DNA of 64,000 nucleotides from Mucilaginibacter_A sp965201005. Lineage in GTDB: Bacteria > Bacteroidota > Bacteroidia > Sphingobacteriales > Sphingobacteriaceae. Below are positions 8,814 to 17,450 of this stretch, one piece after another (position 1 is the stretch's first letter; each line of letters begins with the position of its first letter). The translations under genes and the position numbers were made by a program. The notes under the pieces were generated by a model. That model was not told where the DNA came from. It saw nothing but the letters and a program-made list of their open reading frames with translations, and ran no database searches. The stretch covers positions 3,162,001-3,226,000 of the forward strand of contig NZ_OZ241747.1 in the NCBI RefSeq assembly GCF_965201005.1, given 5' to 3'.

Positions 8814-10022
8814 TTAAGCGGATATTTTTTCTTCAATTTCATTTAGTTTACTTTCCAGGATTTTACCAAAATGCTCCACCACCAAAGCTGCACCGCCAAG
8901 CAGCTGCGCTTTAACGTTGAGGTCGGAGATAATAAATTCGGTATAATGGGTAAGCCTCGGGATGCAATGCTCGTTGATGGCCTGCTGGATTGGTGCCAGC
9001 CAGAGCTTGCCCACAATGCTTCCTTTACCGCTTAAAACGATGGCTGCCGGGTTCATCAAATGGATCAGGATTGCCAAACCTTCGCCCACGTGATAAGCTG
9101 CTTCGGATATCAGTTTGACCGAGAACACATCACCTTTAATAGCTTCTGCAATGATCGTGTCTGCGTCGAGCTCTTTATAAGCAGATAAACTGGTGGTTTC
9201 GCCTTTGCGGATGCCTTCTTTGGCGGTTGCGGTCACGGCAATCAGCGAAGCTTCGGTTTCCAGACAACCATGTTTGCCGCAGTTGCACAATTTCCCGTTT
9301 TTAAATAGCGGGATATGACTGAACTCTCCTGCCAGACCATTGTTGCCCCGGAAAATTTGCCCGTTTAAAATCATGCCCAAACCAATCCCCCAGCCTAAAT
9401 TGAGCACCATTACGTTTTTGACAGCTTCGGCCAAACCAAACTTTTGCTCGGCCAGGGCAATGGCGGTAGAATCGTTATCCAAAAAAACAGGGATAAAAAC
9501 AGCATTTTGTATATACTCGACGAGCGTTTGGCCGGCAATTTTTAAGTAACTGTGGTTAATGCCTTTCAGGGTATCCACAAAACCGGGCATGGTTATACCA
9601 ACGCCAATAATTGCGTTTTTTGATATGCCGGAACTGTCTATAAAATCGTTTAGCTGTTTAACAAAAATCTGAGGTTGTAAGAAATGCAGATCAGATTCGT
9701 AATGCTTGGTTTCTGTTACAAAGCTATTGTTCATATCAACAATAACCATCCGTACCGAAAACTGATCCATTGCTACCGATACAATAAAATGCGTATCGGG
9801 CACCAGCGAATAGTTTAAAGGTTTGCGCCCGCCGCTGGAAATGGCAAAACCTTTTTCGGCCACATAACCTGCCTTGATCAGCTCGTTCAATACTTTTATC
9901 ACATGCGGGATGCTCCTGCCGGTATAGCTGCTGATGTCTGCACTGGTCAACACCTTATTATAGTACAGGCATTTAACGGTTTCGCTATGACCAACTAAAA
10001 ATCCGATCTTATCAATAAACAT
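8814..10022 (-). CDS. ROK-family transcriptional regulator
   Basis: The 402-residue protein has an N-terminal winged helix-turn-helix (residues about 10-75, including LTSADISSYTGRSIPHVIKV). A ROK sugar-binding/kinase fold follows: DNDSTAIALAEQKFG near 180, the LAGEFSHIPLF segment, and the zinc-binding cysteine motif CNCGKHGCLE near 244. ROK proteins with a DNA-binding head (NagC, Mlc, XylR types) sense sugars or sugar phosphates and repress catabolic operons. The gene lies between the glycosidase operon on its strand and the divergent SusC/SusD pair, so it probably controls one or both. GlcNAc or GlcNAc-6-P is a plausible ligand given the adjacent NagB fusion. A repeat copy (9494-9505) lies within the gene. 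Confidence 0.92.
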   Translation of the reverse strand: MFIDKIGFLVGHSETVKCLYYNKVLTSADISSYTGRSIPHVIKVLNELIKAGYVAEKGFAISSGGRKPLNYSLVPDTHFIVSVAMDQFSVRMVIVDMNNSFVTETKHYESDLHFLQPQIFVKQLNDFIDSSGISKNAIIGVGITMPGFVDTLKGINHSYLKIAGQTLVEYIQNAVFIPVFLDNDSTAIALAEQKFGLAEAVKNVMVLNLGWGIGLGMILNGQIFRGNNGLAGEFSHIPLFKNGKLCNCGKHGCLETEASLIAVTATAKEGIRKGETTSLSAYKELDADTIIAEAIKGDVFSVKLISEAAYHVGEGLAILIHLMNPAAIVLSGKGSIVGKLWLAPIQQAINEHCIPRLTHYTEFIISDLNVKAQLLGGAALVVEHFGKILESKLNEIEEKISA

Positions 10023-10485
10023 TATTTAGGTTGAATATTTTACATATTTAGAAATTTTATCTGAAAAATAAAAAACTTTTTAAAAATTTAAAAAAGAAGT
10101 TGGAAGTTTTAAATTTGATCTATTATTTAGGAAAAAGTTTATTAAAATATAATTTTATATTTATAAATCAGTTACATAAACATTAAAAAGTATCAGTATA
10201 AAAACTGGTATTTTAAGCCCAGATGGCAAGCTGAATAGTTGTAAATTTATACCGATAAAAACAGTATAAATTATATATAAAAACAGTTAGCCAGATAAGC
10301 TTTAAATCAAACAAATCAATTATTGATATATCCTTTACTTAAATTATTTTATGAAAAAAGAAAAATACTCAAAAACCCTTTAAGCCACAATTAGTTGTCC
10401 GGCTTTGTAAAAATCATCCTGAATATTAAACAAGGTTTGCGTTTTCAGTGCAAATCCGATCGTTAAACTTTAACCCTGTACAAGT
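10023..10485. promoter_or_regulatory. AT-rich divergent regulatory region between ROK and SusC
   Basis: This 463-base stretch contains no gene. It is very AT-rich and must hold the promoters of the ROK gene (minus) and of susC (plus). A full repeat copy, TAAAAACAGTAT at 10256-10267, is preceded by TTTATACCGA. Partial relatives (TATAAAAACTGG near 10197 and TATAAAAACAGTTA near 10276) lie close by. I could not find a convincing Bacteroidota promoter (TTG, about 20 bases, TAnnTTTG). TAAATTTG at 10110-10117 is the nearest match to the -7 element but lacks a correctly spaced TTG. No clear ROK operator palindrome was seen. Confidence 0.55.
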
Positions 10486-13400
10486 ATGAAAATTAGTAAA
10501 CACCTCTCAGGTGGATCGGTTAAACGTAGTTTGCCAAAGCTATCTTTAACAGCAAAACTTGCATTTGCGTCTGTGCTGCTCCTTAACCTGGAAGCTTCCG
10601 CCGGAACCAATGCAAACAAAACCATTTTAAGTTCGGCTGTGTTCAAATCAGCCCATTTATCCAACAATAATTTTGTGGATATTAGCATCAGCGGTAAAGT
10701 TTTGGATGAGAAAGGCCAGCCGTTGATTGGTGTTTCTGTGAAGGTAAAAGGCGGAAATACCGGCATATCAACAGATGTTAATGGCAGGTTTGCTATTACT
10801 GCGCCAGAAAATGCGGTACTGGTTTTGTCCTATATCGGTTATCAAACCCAGGAAGTACCGGTTGCAGGAAAAACCACGCTTACCATCAGCCTTGTACCTG
10901 CTGCAAATAGCCTGAACGAAGTTGTGGTAACAGCTTTGGGTATCAAAAGGGAATCAAGATCATTAACGTATGGCGTACAAACAGTTAGCGGCAGCGAACT
11001 GACCAACGTACCGGATGCCAGTTTGGTCAACAGCCTGTCGGGCAAAGTGGCCGGTGCCCAGATTACCCGGAGTTCTTCCGGTGTTGGCGGTTCGACCAAG
11101 GTTGTTTTGCGTGGTAATAAATCCATTGCCGGTGATAATAACGCGCTTTATGTAATTGACGGTATCCCGATGCCGCGCAACAACAGCGGACAGATTGGAG
11201 GGGTTTTTGGCGGACAGGACAGAGGTGATGGTATTGAAAATCTTAACCCGGATGACGTTGAAAGTATTACCATACTTCCCGGATCGTCTTCGGCAGCATT
11301 ATACGGCAGCCAGGGCGCAAATGGTGTAATTTTGATTACTACGAAAAAAGGGCTGGCAGGTAAAACAACAGTTAACTTTTCGTCCAATACAACTTTTGAA
11401 AACCCGTTTCTGCTCCCTAAGCAGCAAAATACTTATGGCGAAACAACAGTAGATGAAAATGGCAAGCCTGTGGTCAATTCCCCTTTTAGCTGGGGCAGTA
11501 AGCTGGCTTCGCCAAGCACGTTCGACCCTAAATCGTTTTATAATACCGGCAGGACTTTGATCAATGCTTTATCGGTACAAACCGGTACAGAAACCAATCA
11601 AACCTACTTTTCTTTTGAAAACACCAACTCTACCGGTGTTATCCCTAACAATAAACTTGATAAATATAATTTTACTGTACGCAACTCGAGCCAGTTTTTT
11701 AAAAATAAACTGTCCCTGGACGTTTCTGCCAACTACATTTCACAAAATGTAAACAACAGGCCGTATCAGGGTTTTTACTACAACCCAATTGTTCCTTTGT
11801 ATCTTTTTCCAAGAGGGGTTGATTTTGACCAGTACAAAAACAACTACGAGGTTTATAATCCTGCAAGACAATTAAATACACAAAACTGGCCATATGCAAT
11901 CAGCGATATTGCCACCCAAAACCCTTATTGGATTGTAAACCGCAACAATAATCAGGACCGATTGAACCGCTTGCTTGGAACCATCAGTGCAAAATACACC
12001 ATTACAGACTGGCTCAACATACAGGGAAGGTTGAAAGTTGACCGTACCAATGATGTTTATGAAGCCGAACGCTATGCTTCAACTATTACTACACTTACCG
12101 GAGCCAAAGGCGGTTATACTTTTAACCCGAGCAGTATAACGCAAACGTATGCTGACGTAATCGCGAGTTTAGATAAAAAGCTGTCTGATAAATTTACACT
12201 GACTGCCAATTTAGGCGGAAGTTTCCAGAATAACCAATCGGAAGGCTCTGTTACAGATGGTAATTTATTAAACTTTGCCAATGTGTTTTCTATATCCAAT
12301 ATTGATTATACACGCGTGCATCCCACCCAATACGCAGACAGGCGTCAGATACAATCTGCATTTGGTACAGCTACCTTAGGCTATGACAATAAAATATTTT
12401 TGGATATTACCGGCCGTAATGATTGGGATTCGAGCTTAGCGTTTACAAGCAAAGATCATTTCTTCTATCCTGCTGTTGGATTGAACGTTGTATTAAGCCA
12501 GCTGTTAAAATTACCGGAATTGATATCATTCGCTAAAATCAGGGCAAACATTACCAATGTGGGCAACGGTAGTTCAATTCCTTATGCCACAAACCCTACT
12601 TATGGCATTAACAACGGAACAACCAATGCTATAGGCGCCGCACCGTTTGCTACATTAAAACCAGAAAAAACGAGATCTTACGAAATTGGGTTAGACAGCC
12701 GTTTTTTGAATGACAATTTAAACCTGACCGTAAACTTGTACAAGTCTTTTAGTACCAATCAGATTTATCAAATCAGCGTAAGTCCTTCAACCGGTTACAG
12801 CAGTTACTATTTTAATGGTGGCAGTTTAATGAACAAAGGTATTGAAGCCACTTTGGGTTATAACGCCAAATTTGGTGCCTTTAGCTGGAAGCCAAGTATC
12901 AATTTCTCTCTCAACAGAAACAAAGTTTTGGATGTATTGGAGTACACCGATCCTTATACTGGTGCTAATACTTCTTTAGATTATGTAAACCTATCTTCGG
13001 ATGTGTTTAACCTGCGTGTACAAAAAGGTGGTTCTTTCGGTGATATGTATGCCAATGCTGCACAAAAAGACGCTAACGGAAATTATATTACTGATGCCAA
13101 CGGTTTACCTGTTAAGTCATCAAACTTTACTAAAATAGGAAATTACAACCCTAACTTTTTGGCCGGTTTCCAAAACGAGTTTAATTACAAAAGTTTCAGG
13201 TTGAGCTTTTTGGTAGATGGCCGTTTTGGTGGCCAGGTAGTTTCTTTAACCCAGGCAGTGCTTGATCAGTACGGCGTTTCTGAAGCTTCCGGTAAAGCAC
13301 GCGATAATGGTGGCGTTGTGGTTAACGGTAAAAAAGTAGATTCGCAATTGTATTATACAACTGTTGGCGGCCGTAATGCCATTGCATCAGAATATGTTTA

Positions 13401-13644
13401 CAGTGCTACCAATATCCGTTTGCGCGAACTGGTTTTTGGCTATACTTTGCCGGCGACCTATTTAAACAATAAAATTAAAAACGTTGGCCTTTCTGTAATC
13501 GGCAGGAATTTGTGGATGATTAAGAACAATGCTCCTTTTGACCCGGATGTTGCCTTATCTACCGCCAATGGCTTGCAAGGGCTTGATGTGTTTAATCTTC
13601 CTACTATCAGGAGTATTGGTTTTAAAATAAGTGCCCGTTTTTAA
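10486..13644 (+). CDS. SusC-like TonB-dependent outer-membrane receptor
   Basis: The 1052-residue protein has an export signal within residues 1-40. A carboxypeptidase-regulatory-like domain begins near 65 (ISGKVLDEKGQPLIGVSVKV), and the SusC hallmark SLNEVVVTALGIKRE occurs near 145. The plug (ALYVIDGIPMPRNNSG near 220, GSSSAALYGSQGANGVILIT near 265) is followed by a long beta barrel ending in an aromatic residue (ARF). SusC proteins import oligosaccharides through the outer membrane using TonB energy, together with the lipoprotein lid SusD encoded 18 bases downstream. Glycan specificity cannot be read from the sequence; neighbouring enzymes suggest N-glycan or mannose-containing oligosaccharides. 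No dispersed repeat occurs in this gene or in susD. Confidence 0.95.
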   Translation: MKISKHLSGGSVKRSLPKLSLTAKLAFASVLLLNLEASAGTNANKTILSSAVFKSAHLSNNNFVDISISGKVLDEKGQPLIGVSVKVKGGNTGISTDVNGRFAITAPENAVLVLSYIGYQTQEVPVAGKTTLTISLVPAANSLNEVVVTALGIKRESRSLTYGVQTVSGSELTNVPDASLVNSLSGKVAGAQITRSSSGVGGSTKVVLRGNKSIAGDNNALYVIDGIPMPRNNSGQIGGVFGGQDRGDGIENLNPDDVESITILPGSSSAALYGSQGANGVILITTKKGLAGKTTVNFSSNTTFENPFLLPKQQNTYGETTVDENGKPVVNSPFSWGSKLASPSTFDPKSFYNTGRTLINALSVQTGTETNQTYFSFENTNSTGVIPNNKLDKYNFTVRNSSQFFKNKLSLDVSANYISQNVNNRPYQGFYYNPIVPLYLFPRGVDFDQYKNNYEVYNPARQLNTQNWPYAISDIATQNPYWIVNRNNNQDRLNRLLGTISAKYTITDWLNIQGRLKVDRTNDVYEAERYASTITTLTGAKGGYTFNPSSITQTYADVIASLDKKLSDKFTLTANLGGSFQNNQSEGSVTDGNLLNFANVFSISNIDYTRVHPTQYADRRQIQSAFGTATLGYDNKIFLDITGRNDWDSSLAFTSKDHFFYPAVGLNVVLSQLLKLPELISFAKIRANITNVGNGSSIPYATNPTYGINNGTTNAIGAAPFATLKPEKTRSYEIGLDSRFLNDNLNLTVNLYKSFSTNQIYQISVSPSTGYSSYYFNGGSLMNKGIEATLGYNAKFGAFSWKPSINFSLNRNKVLDVLEYTDPYTGANTSLDYVNLSSDVFNLRVQKGGSFGDMYANAAQKDANGNYITDANGLPVKSSNFTKIGNYNPNFLAGFQNEFNYKSFRLSFLVDGRFGGQVVSLTQAVLDQYGVSEASGKARDNGGVVVNGKKVDSQLYYTTVGGRNAIASEYVYSATNIRLRELVFGYTLPATYLNNKIKNVGLSVIGRNLWMIKNNAPFDPDVALSTANGLQGLDVFNLPTIRSIGFKISARF

Positions 13645-13662
13645 CCTTCAAATTAAAATAAC

Positions 13663-15279
13663 ATGAAAACAAAAAAAACACCCATAAAACACTGGTTATT
13701 GTTATCAGTAATTGGTATTGTTTTATTTCAAACATCCTGCACCAAGGATTTTGAAAAATACAACACCAACAGGTATAATGCTACAGATTCTTTGCTTAAA
13801 ATTGATGGTGAGGGCTTAGGAACATTTATGCTGCCCATGCAGCTTTCTATTTTCAGCACAACTAACTATTTGTACCAGTTACAGCAGAATTTGAATGCAG
13901 ATATTTATTCCGGTTATATGATGTCCGGCGATCCGTTTAATGGCGGGGTAAACAATACCAATTACGGACTTGTGACCGGGTGGAACACTGCACCTTTCAA
14001 CATTGGCTTTCAAAATATTATGGCTAACTGGCTGCAAGTAAGCAAAAGGGCGGCCGTTAGCTCACCGGATTATCTGGCAATTGCCAACATCTTAAAAGTT
14101 GAAGCCATGCACCGTGTTACAGATGTTTATGGCCCAATGCCTTATACCTCTTTTGGAAAAGGCGGGTTTACAACACCTTACGACAGCCAGGAAGTAATTT
14201 ACAATACTTTTTTTACCGAACTTGATTTTGCCATAAAAACCTTGACGCAATACATTAAAACCAATCCCGGGGCAAAACCATTTCAACCTTATGATTTAGT
14301 TTACAATGGTGATTACAGGCAATGGCTTAAATTTGCCAATTCTTTGAAACTCCGTTTGGCTATCCGTATTGCCATGGTTAACCCAACGCTGGCAAAAACC
14401 AAAGCAGAAGAAGCCGTGAACGACCCGAATGGTTTATTTACAACAAATGGCGATAACGCCTTCGTTCACGCAGTTAACGGGGTTACTTTCACCAATTCCC
14501 TATGGTCAATCACTTATGAATACGGAGACATTAATATGGGCGCACCGATGGAATGCTACCTCAAAGGTTTTAATGACCCAAGGCTTCCGGTTTATTTCAA
14601 ACCTAATAGTGCCAACCAGTATCGGGGTATCCGTAACGGTGTTGCCATTACTTCTACCAAACAATACGCAGATGCCAGTTTATTAAATTTCGGCACAACC
14701 AACGCAACTACCCCAATCCAGTTGATGGCAGCTTCTGAAGTGTCTTTTTTAAAGGCTGAAGGTGCCCTGCGCGGCTGGAATATGGGTGGTGGCACGCCTT
14801 CCAGTTTTTATAACGACGGAATAGCCCTTTCATTTGATCTTAACGGGGTTAGCGGCAACTTAAGCAATTATGCAAATGATGCAACCAGCACAGAGGCACC
14901 TTATACCGACCTTGCCAGCGCAACCAACAACCTGCCTGCCGGTTCTCCTTATTTAAGCACAATTACCATAAAATGGGACGAAGGTGCCACTTATCAGAAA
15001 AAACTGGAGCGTATCATCACCCAAAAATGGCTGGGGTTGTGGCCAGATGGCGAAGAAGCTTGGGCCGAATTCAGAAGGACTAACTACCCTGTTTTGATGC
15101 CGGTTGTAGTTAACAATAGCCAGGGCACCATCAGTACCACCGATTTTATCCGCAGGATTCCTTTCTCTCAGGATGAATACAACAACAACAAAGCTGAAGT
15201 TACAAAAGCCGTTACTTTATTAAACGGCCCGGACAATGGCGGAACCAGGTTATGGTGGGATTTAAAAGTGAAAAATTAA
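13663..15279 (+). CDS. SusD/RagB-family glycan-binding lipoprotein (SusD-like_2 type)
   Basis: The 538-residue lipoprotein has a signal peptide ending in a lipobox (LFQTSC, Cys near residue 26), so it should be lipid-anchored and exposed with SusC. The TKDFEKYNTN start, IANILKVEAMHRVTDVYGPM near 145, and the C-terminal EEAWAEFRRTNYPVL segment are typical of the SusD-like group that pairs with this SusC type. It captures the oligosaccharide and closes the SusC channel. It is cotranscribed with susC (18-base gap) and followed at once by a strong hairpin terminator. Confidence 0.94.
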   Translation: MKTKKTPIKHWLLLSVIGIVLFQTSCTKDFEKYNTNRYNATDSLLKIDGEGLGTFMLPMQLSIFSTTNYLYQLQQNLNADIYSGYMMSGDPFNGGVNNTNYGLVTGWNTAPFNIGFQNIMANWLQVSKRAAVSSPDYLAIANILKVEAMHRVTDVYGPMPYTSFGKGGFTTPYDSQEVIYNTFFTELDFAIKTLTQYIKTNPGAKPFQPYDLVYNGDYRQWLKFANSLKLRLAIRIAMVNPTLAKTKAEEAVNDPNGLFTTNGDNAFVHAVNGVTFTNSLWSITYEYGDINMGAPMECYLKGFNDPRLPVYFKPNSANQYRGIRNGVAITSTKQYADASLLNFGTTNATTPIQLMAASEVSFLKAEGALRGWNMGGGTPSSFYNDGIALSFDLNGVSGNLSNYANDATSTEAPYTDLASATNNLPAGSPYLSTITIKWDEGATYQKKLERIITQKWLGLWPDGEEAWAEFRRTNYPVLMPVVVNNSQGTISTTDFIRRIPFSQDEYNNNKAEVTKAVTLLNGPDNGGTRLWWDLKVKN

Positions 15280-15292
15280 AATCAAAATACAG

Positions 15293-15340
15293 AAAAGCAA
15301 AAAGCTCCCGGTGTAAAATCCGGGAGCTTTTTGCTTTTTT
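15293..15340 (+). terminator. Intrinsic terminator after SusD
   Basis: Nineteen-base perfect arms (15293-15311 and 15320-15338) with core AGCTCCCGG / CCGGGAGCT are separated by an eight-base loop, and the right arm runs into a T tract. It lies 14 bases after the susD stop codon. The A-rich left flank means it could also terminate minus-strand transcripts. Confidence 0.92.
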
Positions 15341-15376
15341 AACCGTTTTGATCATGTGCTTATCCGCAATAATCCA

Positions 15377-15449
15377 ATGCTTCTTTTACCGGGTAAAAAT
15401 TGGTGTAAACTTTAACGGCGTACTGTTTTTATACCGGTAAAAACAGTAT
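15377..15449. repeat. Three dispersed repeat copies forming a hairpin between SusD and CutC
   Basis: ATGCTTCTTTTA at 15377-15388 (minus), then a head-to-head pair GTACTGTTTTTA at 15420-15431 (minus) and TAAAAACAGTAT at 15438-15449 (plus). The pair forms a near-perfect hairpin with ATACCGG in its centre, ending at the cutC stop codon. Its position between convergent genes suits a terminator of the cutC transcript. Confidence 0.85.
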
Positions 15450-16184
15450 CTAAGTTATACTTCCCGCAATCTTGACCAATGCTTTAACCACAGCAATATC
15501 GGTTTGCTCCAAAAAAAATTCTTCTTCAAAAGTTCCGGTTTTAATTTCCCGAAAAAGCATTTTACTTTTAATTTTACCTTTCGCGGTAGAATGAAATTCT
15601 GTCGCACCGGTTTGATTGATAAGTTCTTTCAGGTTTTCCGGGCGGATACCGGCACCGGGCATAATCGAAATCCTTCCGGCGGCCTGTTTGGTCAATTCTG
15701 AAATCAGCGATGCTCCTTTTACCGCAGTATTTTCCATGCCGGAAGTCAGTATCCGTTCAAAACCCATTTCAATGATTTCTTCCAACGCTTTAAAAGGGTT
15801 TTTGCAGCGGTCAAAAGCTCGATGAAAAGTGGTTTCCATATTTCCGGCAATTTTTTTTAGTTCGAGGCAACGTTCGATGTCAATTTCGCCATCAGATTTT
15901 AAAATGCCGAAAACTACGCCATCGCAGCCCAATTCCCGGCATTGGATAACATCTGCTTTCATCACTTCAAATTCCAAATCAGAGTACAAAAAATCACCGC
16001 CGCGCGGCCGGATAATCGGGAAAAGGTTTATACTGAGGTTTTTACGTGCTAAAAGAAGCATTCCGTAGGATGGCGTGGTGCCGCCTTCTTTCAAATTATC
16101 ACACAATTCTATACGGTATGCGCCGCCTTGCTCAGCTACCAAAGCCGATGTGACGGAACCGGCGCAAATTTCAATTTTAATCAT
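15450..16184 (-). CDS. cutC: CutC-family protein
   Basis: The 244-residue TIM-barrel protein matches the CutC family throughout: IEICAGSVTSALVAEQGGAYRIELCDNLKEGGTTPS at the start, FPIIRPRGGDFLYSDLEFEVM near 55, GVVFGILKSDGEID near 95, TFHRAFDRCKN near 120 and ILTSGMENTAVKGASL near 145. CutC was named for copper homeostasis, but its biochemical role remains uncertain. It lies 9 bases after the glycosylasparaginase gene on the same strand. In Bacteroidota, cutC and this hydrolase are commonly neighbours. A repeat copy (16050-16061) lies inside, encoding part of MLLLARK. Confidence 0.93.
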   Translation of the reverse strand: MIKIEICAGSVTSALVAEQGGAYRIELCDNLKEGGTTPSYGMLLLARKNLSINLFPIIRPRGGDFLYSDLEFEVMKADVIQCRELGCDGVVFGILKSDGEIDIERCLELKKIAGNMETTFHRAFDRCKNPFKALEEIIEMGFERILTSGMENTAVKGASLISELTKQAAGRISIMPGAGIRPENLKELINQTGATEFHSTAKGKIKSKMLFREIKTGTFEEEFFLEQTDIAVVKALVKIAGSIT

Positions 16185-16193
16185 TTTGGGCGA

Positions 16194-17234
16194 TTAAAAA
16201 ATGCTTTTCCCTTTAATCAGCAAATCCTGCTTTTCGGCATTGCAAACCGCAAACGAAAAGCCTTTTTGAATGGCGTAAGCACCATATTCGCCTTTTTTGT
16301 TGATCGCCAGAAAACCAACCTGCAGTGTTTTGGCCAGTTCGGGTTTCTTTTTGATGATCCGGTTTACCGCTTCTTTGCAAGCATCTTCCGGTTTGTAGCC
16401 TTGGCGCATTAATTCTACTACCAAAAAACTGCCCACATTACGGATTACTTCCTCGCCTACACCCGTAGAAGTTGCGCCGCCAACTTCATTGTCCACAAAC
16501 AAACCGGCACCAATAATCGGACTGTCGCCCACGCGGCCGTGCATTTTCCAGGCCATGCCGCTGGTGGTGCAGGCTCCGGAAATATTTCCCGCAACATCCA
16601 GGGCCAACATGCCAATTGTATCATGGTTGTACTGATTTCCGGGCAGTTTTTTGGGCGAATAAAGTTTGTTTTCGATATTGATTTCCGGTTTATAATCTGC
16701 CGTTTTCAACCATTCTTTCCAGGCTTTTTCAGATGCTGCCGTAAGTAAAATCTTCTTTTTGAAACCGTTTTCTACCGCAAACTGCGTGGCACCTTCGCCA
16801 ACCAGCAGCACGTGCGGGGTTTTTTCCATCACCATCCGGGCCACCGAAATCGGGTGATCGATGTATTCCATCGCTGCCACCGCGCCGCAATTGCCTTTTT
16901 CATCCATAATGCAGGCATCCAAACTAACATGCCCGTCGCGGTCGGGATAACCGGCGGCACCAACCGTATGGTTATTTGGGTCGGCTTCCGGGATTTTTAC
17001 GCCAGCTTCCACTGCGTCCAGCGCGCGGCCGCCTTTGGAAAGCGTTTTCCAGGCTTCCTGATTGGCCGGGATACCAAAATCCCAGGTAGAAATAACGATG
17101 GGAAAGTTTGGGGCCGATGCTTCTTTTACCACACTTTTTCCGAAAACTTTTGAACCCAGGACCAGGCCCGAAGCACCCAAAGTACCGGTGGCCAAAAATT
17201 TGCGGCGGTTAAGTTTATTCAAATCTATCTTCAT
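16194..17234 (-). CDS. Exported N4-(beta-N-acetylglucosaminyl)-L-asparaginase (glycosylasparaginase)
   Basis: From the ATG at 17234 the protein has 346 residues. It starts with a Tat-like signal (NRRKFLATGTLGASGLVLG), then the Ntn-hydrolase fold: DAVEAGVKIPEADPNNHTVG near 65, and the HDTIGM autocleavage site near 202, where Thr becomes the new N-terminal nucleophile. GRVGDSPIIGAGLF and GGATSTGVGEEV complete the active site. The enzyme cleaves the GlcNAc-Asn bond of N-glycoproteins in the periplasm, the final step of N-glycan release. An open frame continues upstream to 17330, but those 32 residues are unusual (Cys/Phe-rich) and partly encoded by a dispersed repeat, so I reject that start. It sits with cutC near the glycan locus. 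Confidence 0.93.
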   Translation of the reverse strand: MKIDLNKLNRRKFLATGTLGASGLVLGSKVFGKSVVKEASAPNFPIVISTWDFGIPANQEAWKTLSKGGRALDAVEAGVKIPEADPNNHTVGAAGYPDRDGHVSLDACIMDEKGNCGAVAAMEYIDHPISVARMVMEKTPHVLLVGEGATQFAVENGFKKKILLTAASEKAWKEWLKTADYKPEINIENKLYSPKKLPGNQYNHDTIGMLALDVAGNISGACTTSGMAWKMHGRVGDSPIIGAGLFVDNEVGGATSTGVGEEVIRNVGSFLVVELMRQGYKPEDACKEAVNRIIKKKPELAKTLQVGFLAINKKGEYGAYAIQKGFSFAVCNAEKQDLLIKGKSIF

Positions 17235-17310
17235 AACAAAAAACCTAAAATTGAAGCTGGAAGGTAGTGTTTTTGCGGAGAAATTAAAGCAACAGGCAAA
17301 TTTATACCGA

Positions 17311-17355
17311 TAAAAGAAGCATCCCTGCAACAGCTTATTTTAAATGCTTCTTTTA
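17311..17355. repeat. Inverted pair of dispersed repeats upstream of the glycosylasparaginase
   Basis: TAAAAGAAGCAT at 17311-17322 (plus, preceded by TTTATACCGA) and ATGCTTCTTTTA at 17344-17355 (minus, followed by GCAGCATAAATT) form an inverted pair. It lies in the divergent promoter region between the glycosylasparaginase gene and the sugar dehydrogenase gene. Here the pair is at gene starts rather than ends, so it is not simply a terminator. Confidence 0.85.
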
Positions 17356-17450
17356 GCAGCATAAATTACAAATGGCGACGTTAAAAATTACTAACGGCAA
17401 TCTTTTGTTAAATTTGCTGTTTGTGCTATTGTTCAACTTAAATATCAAAT

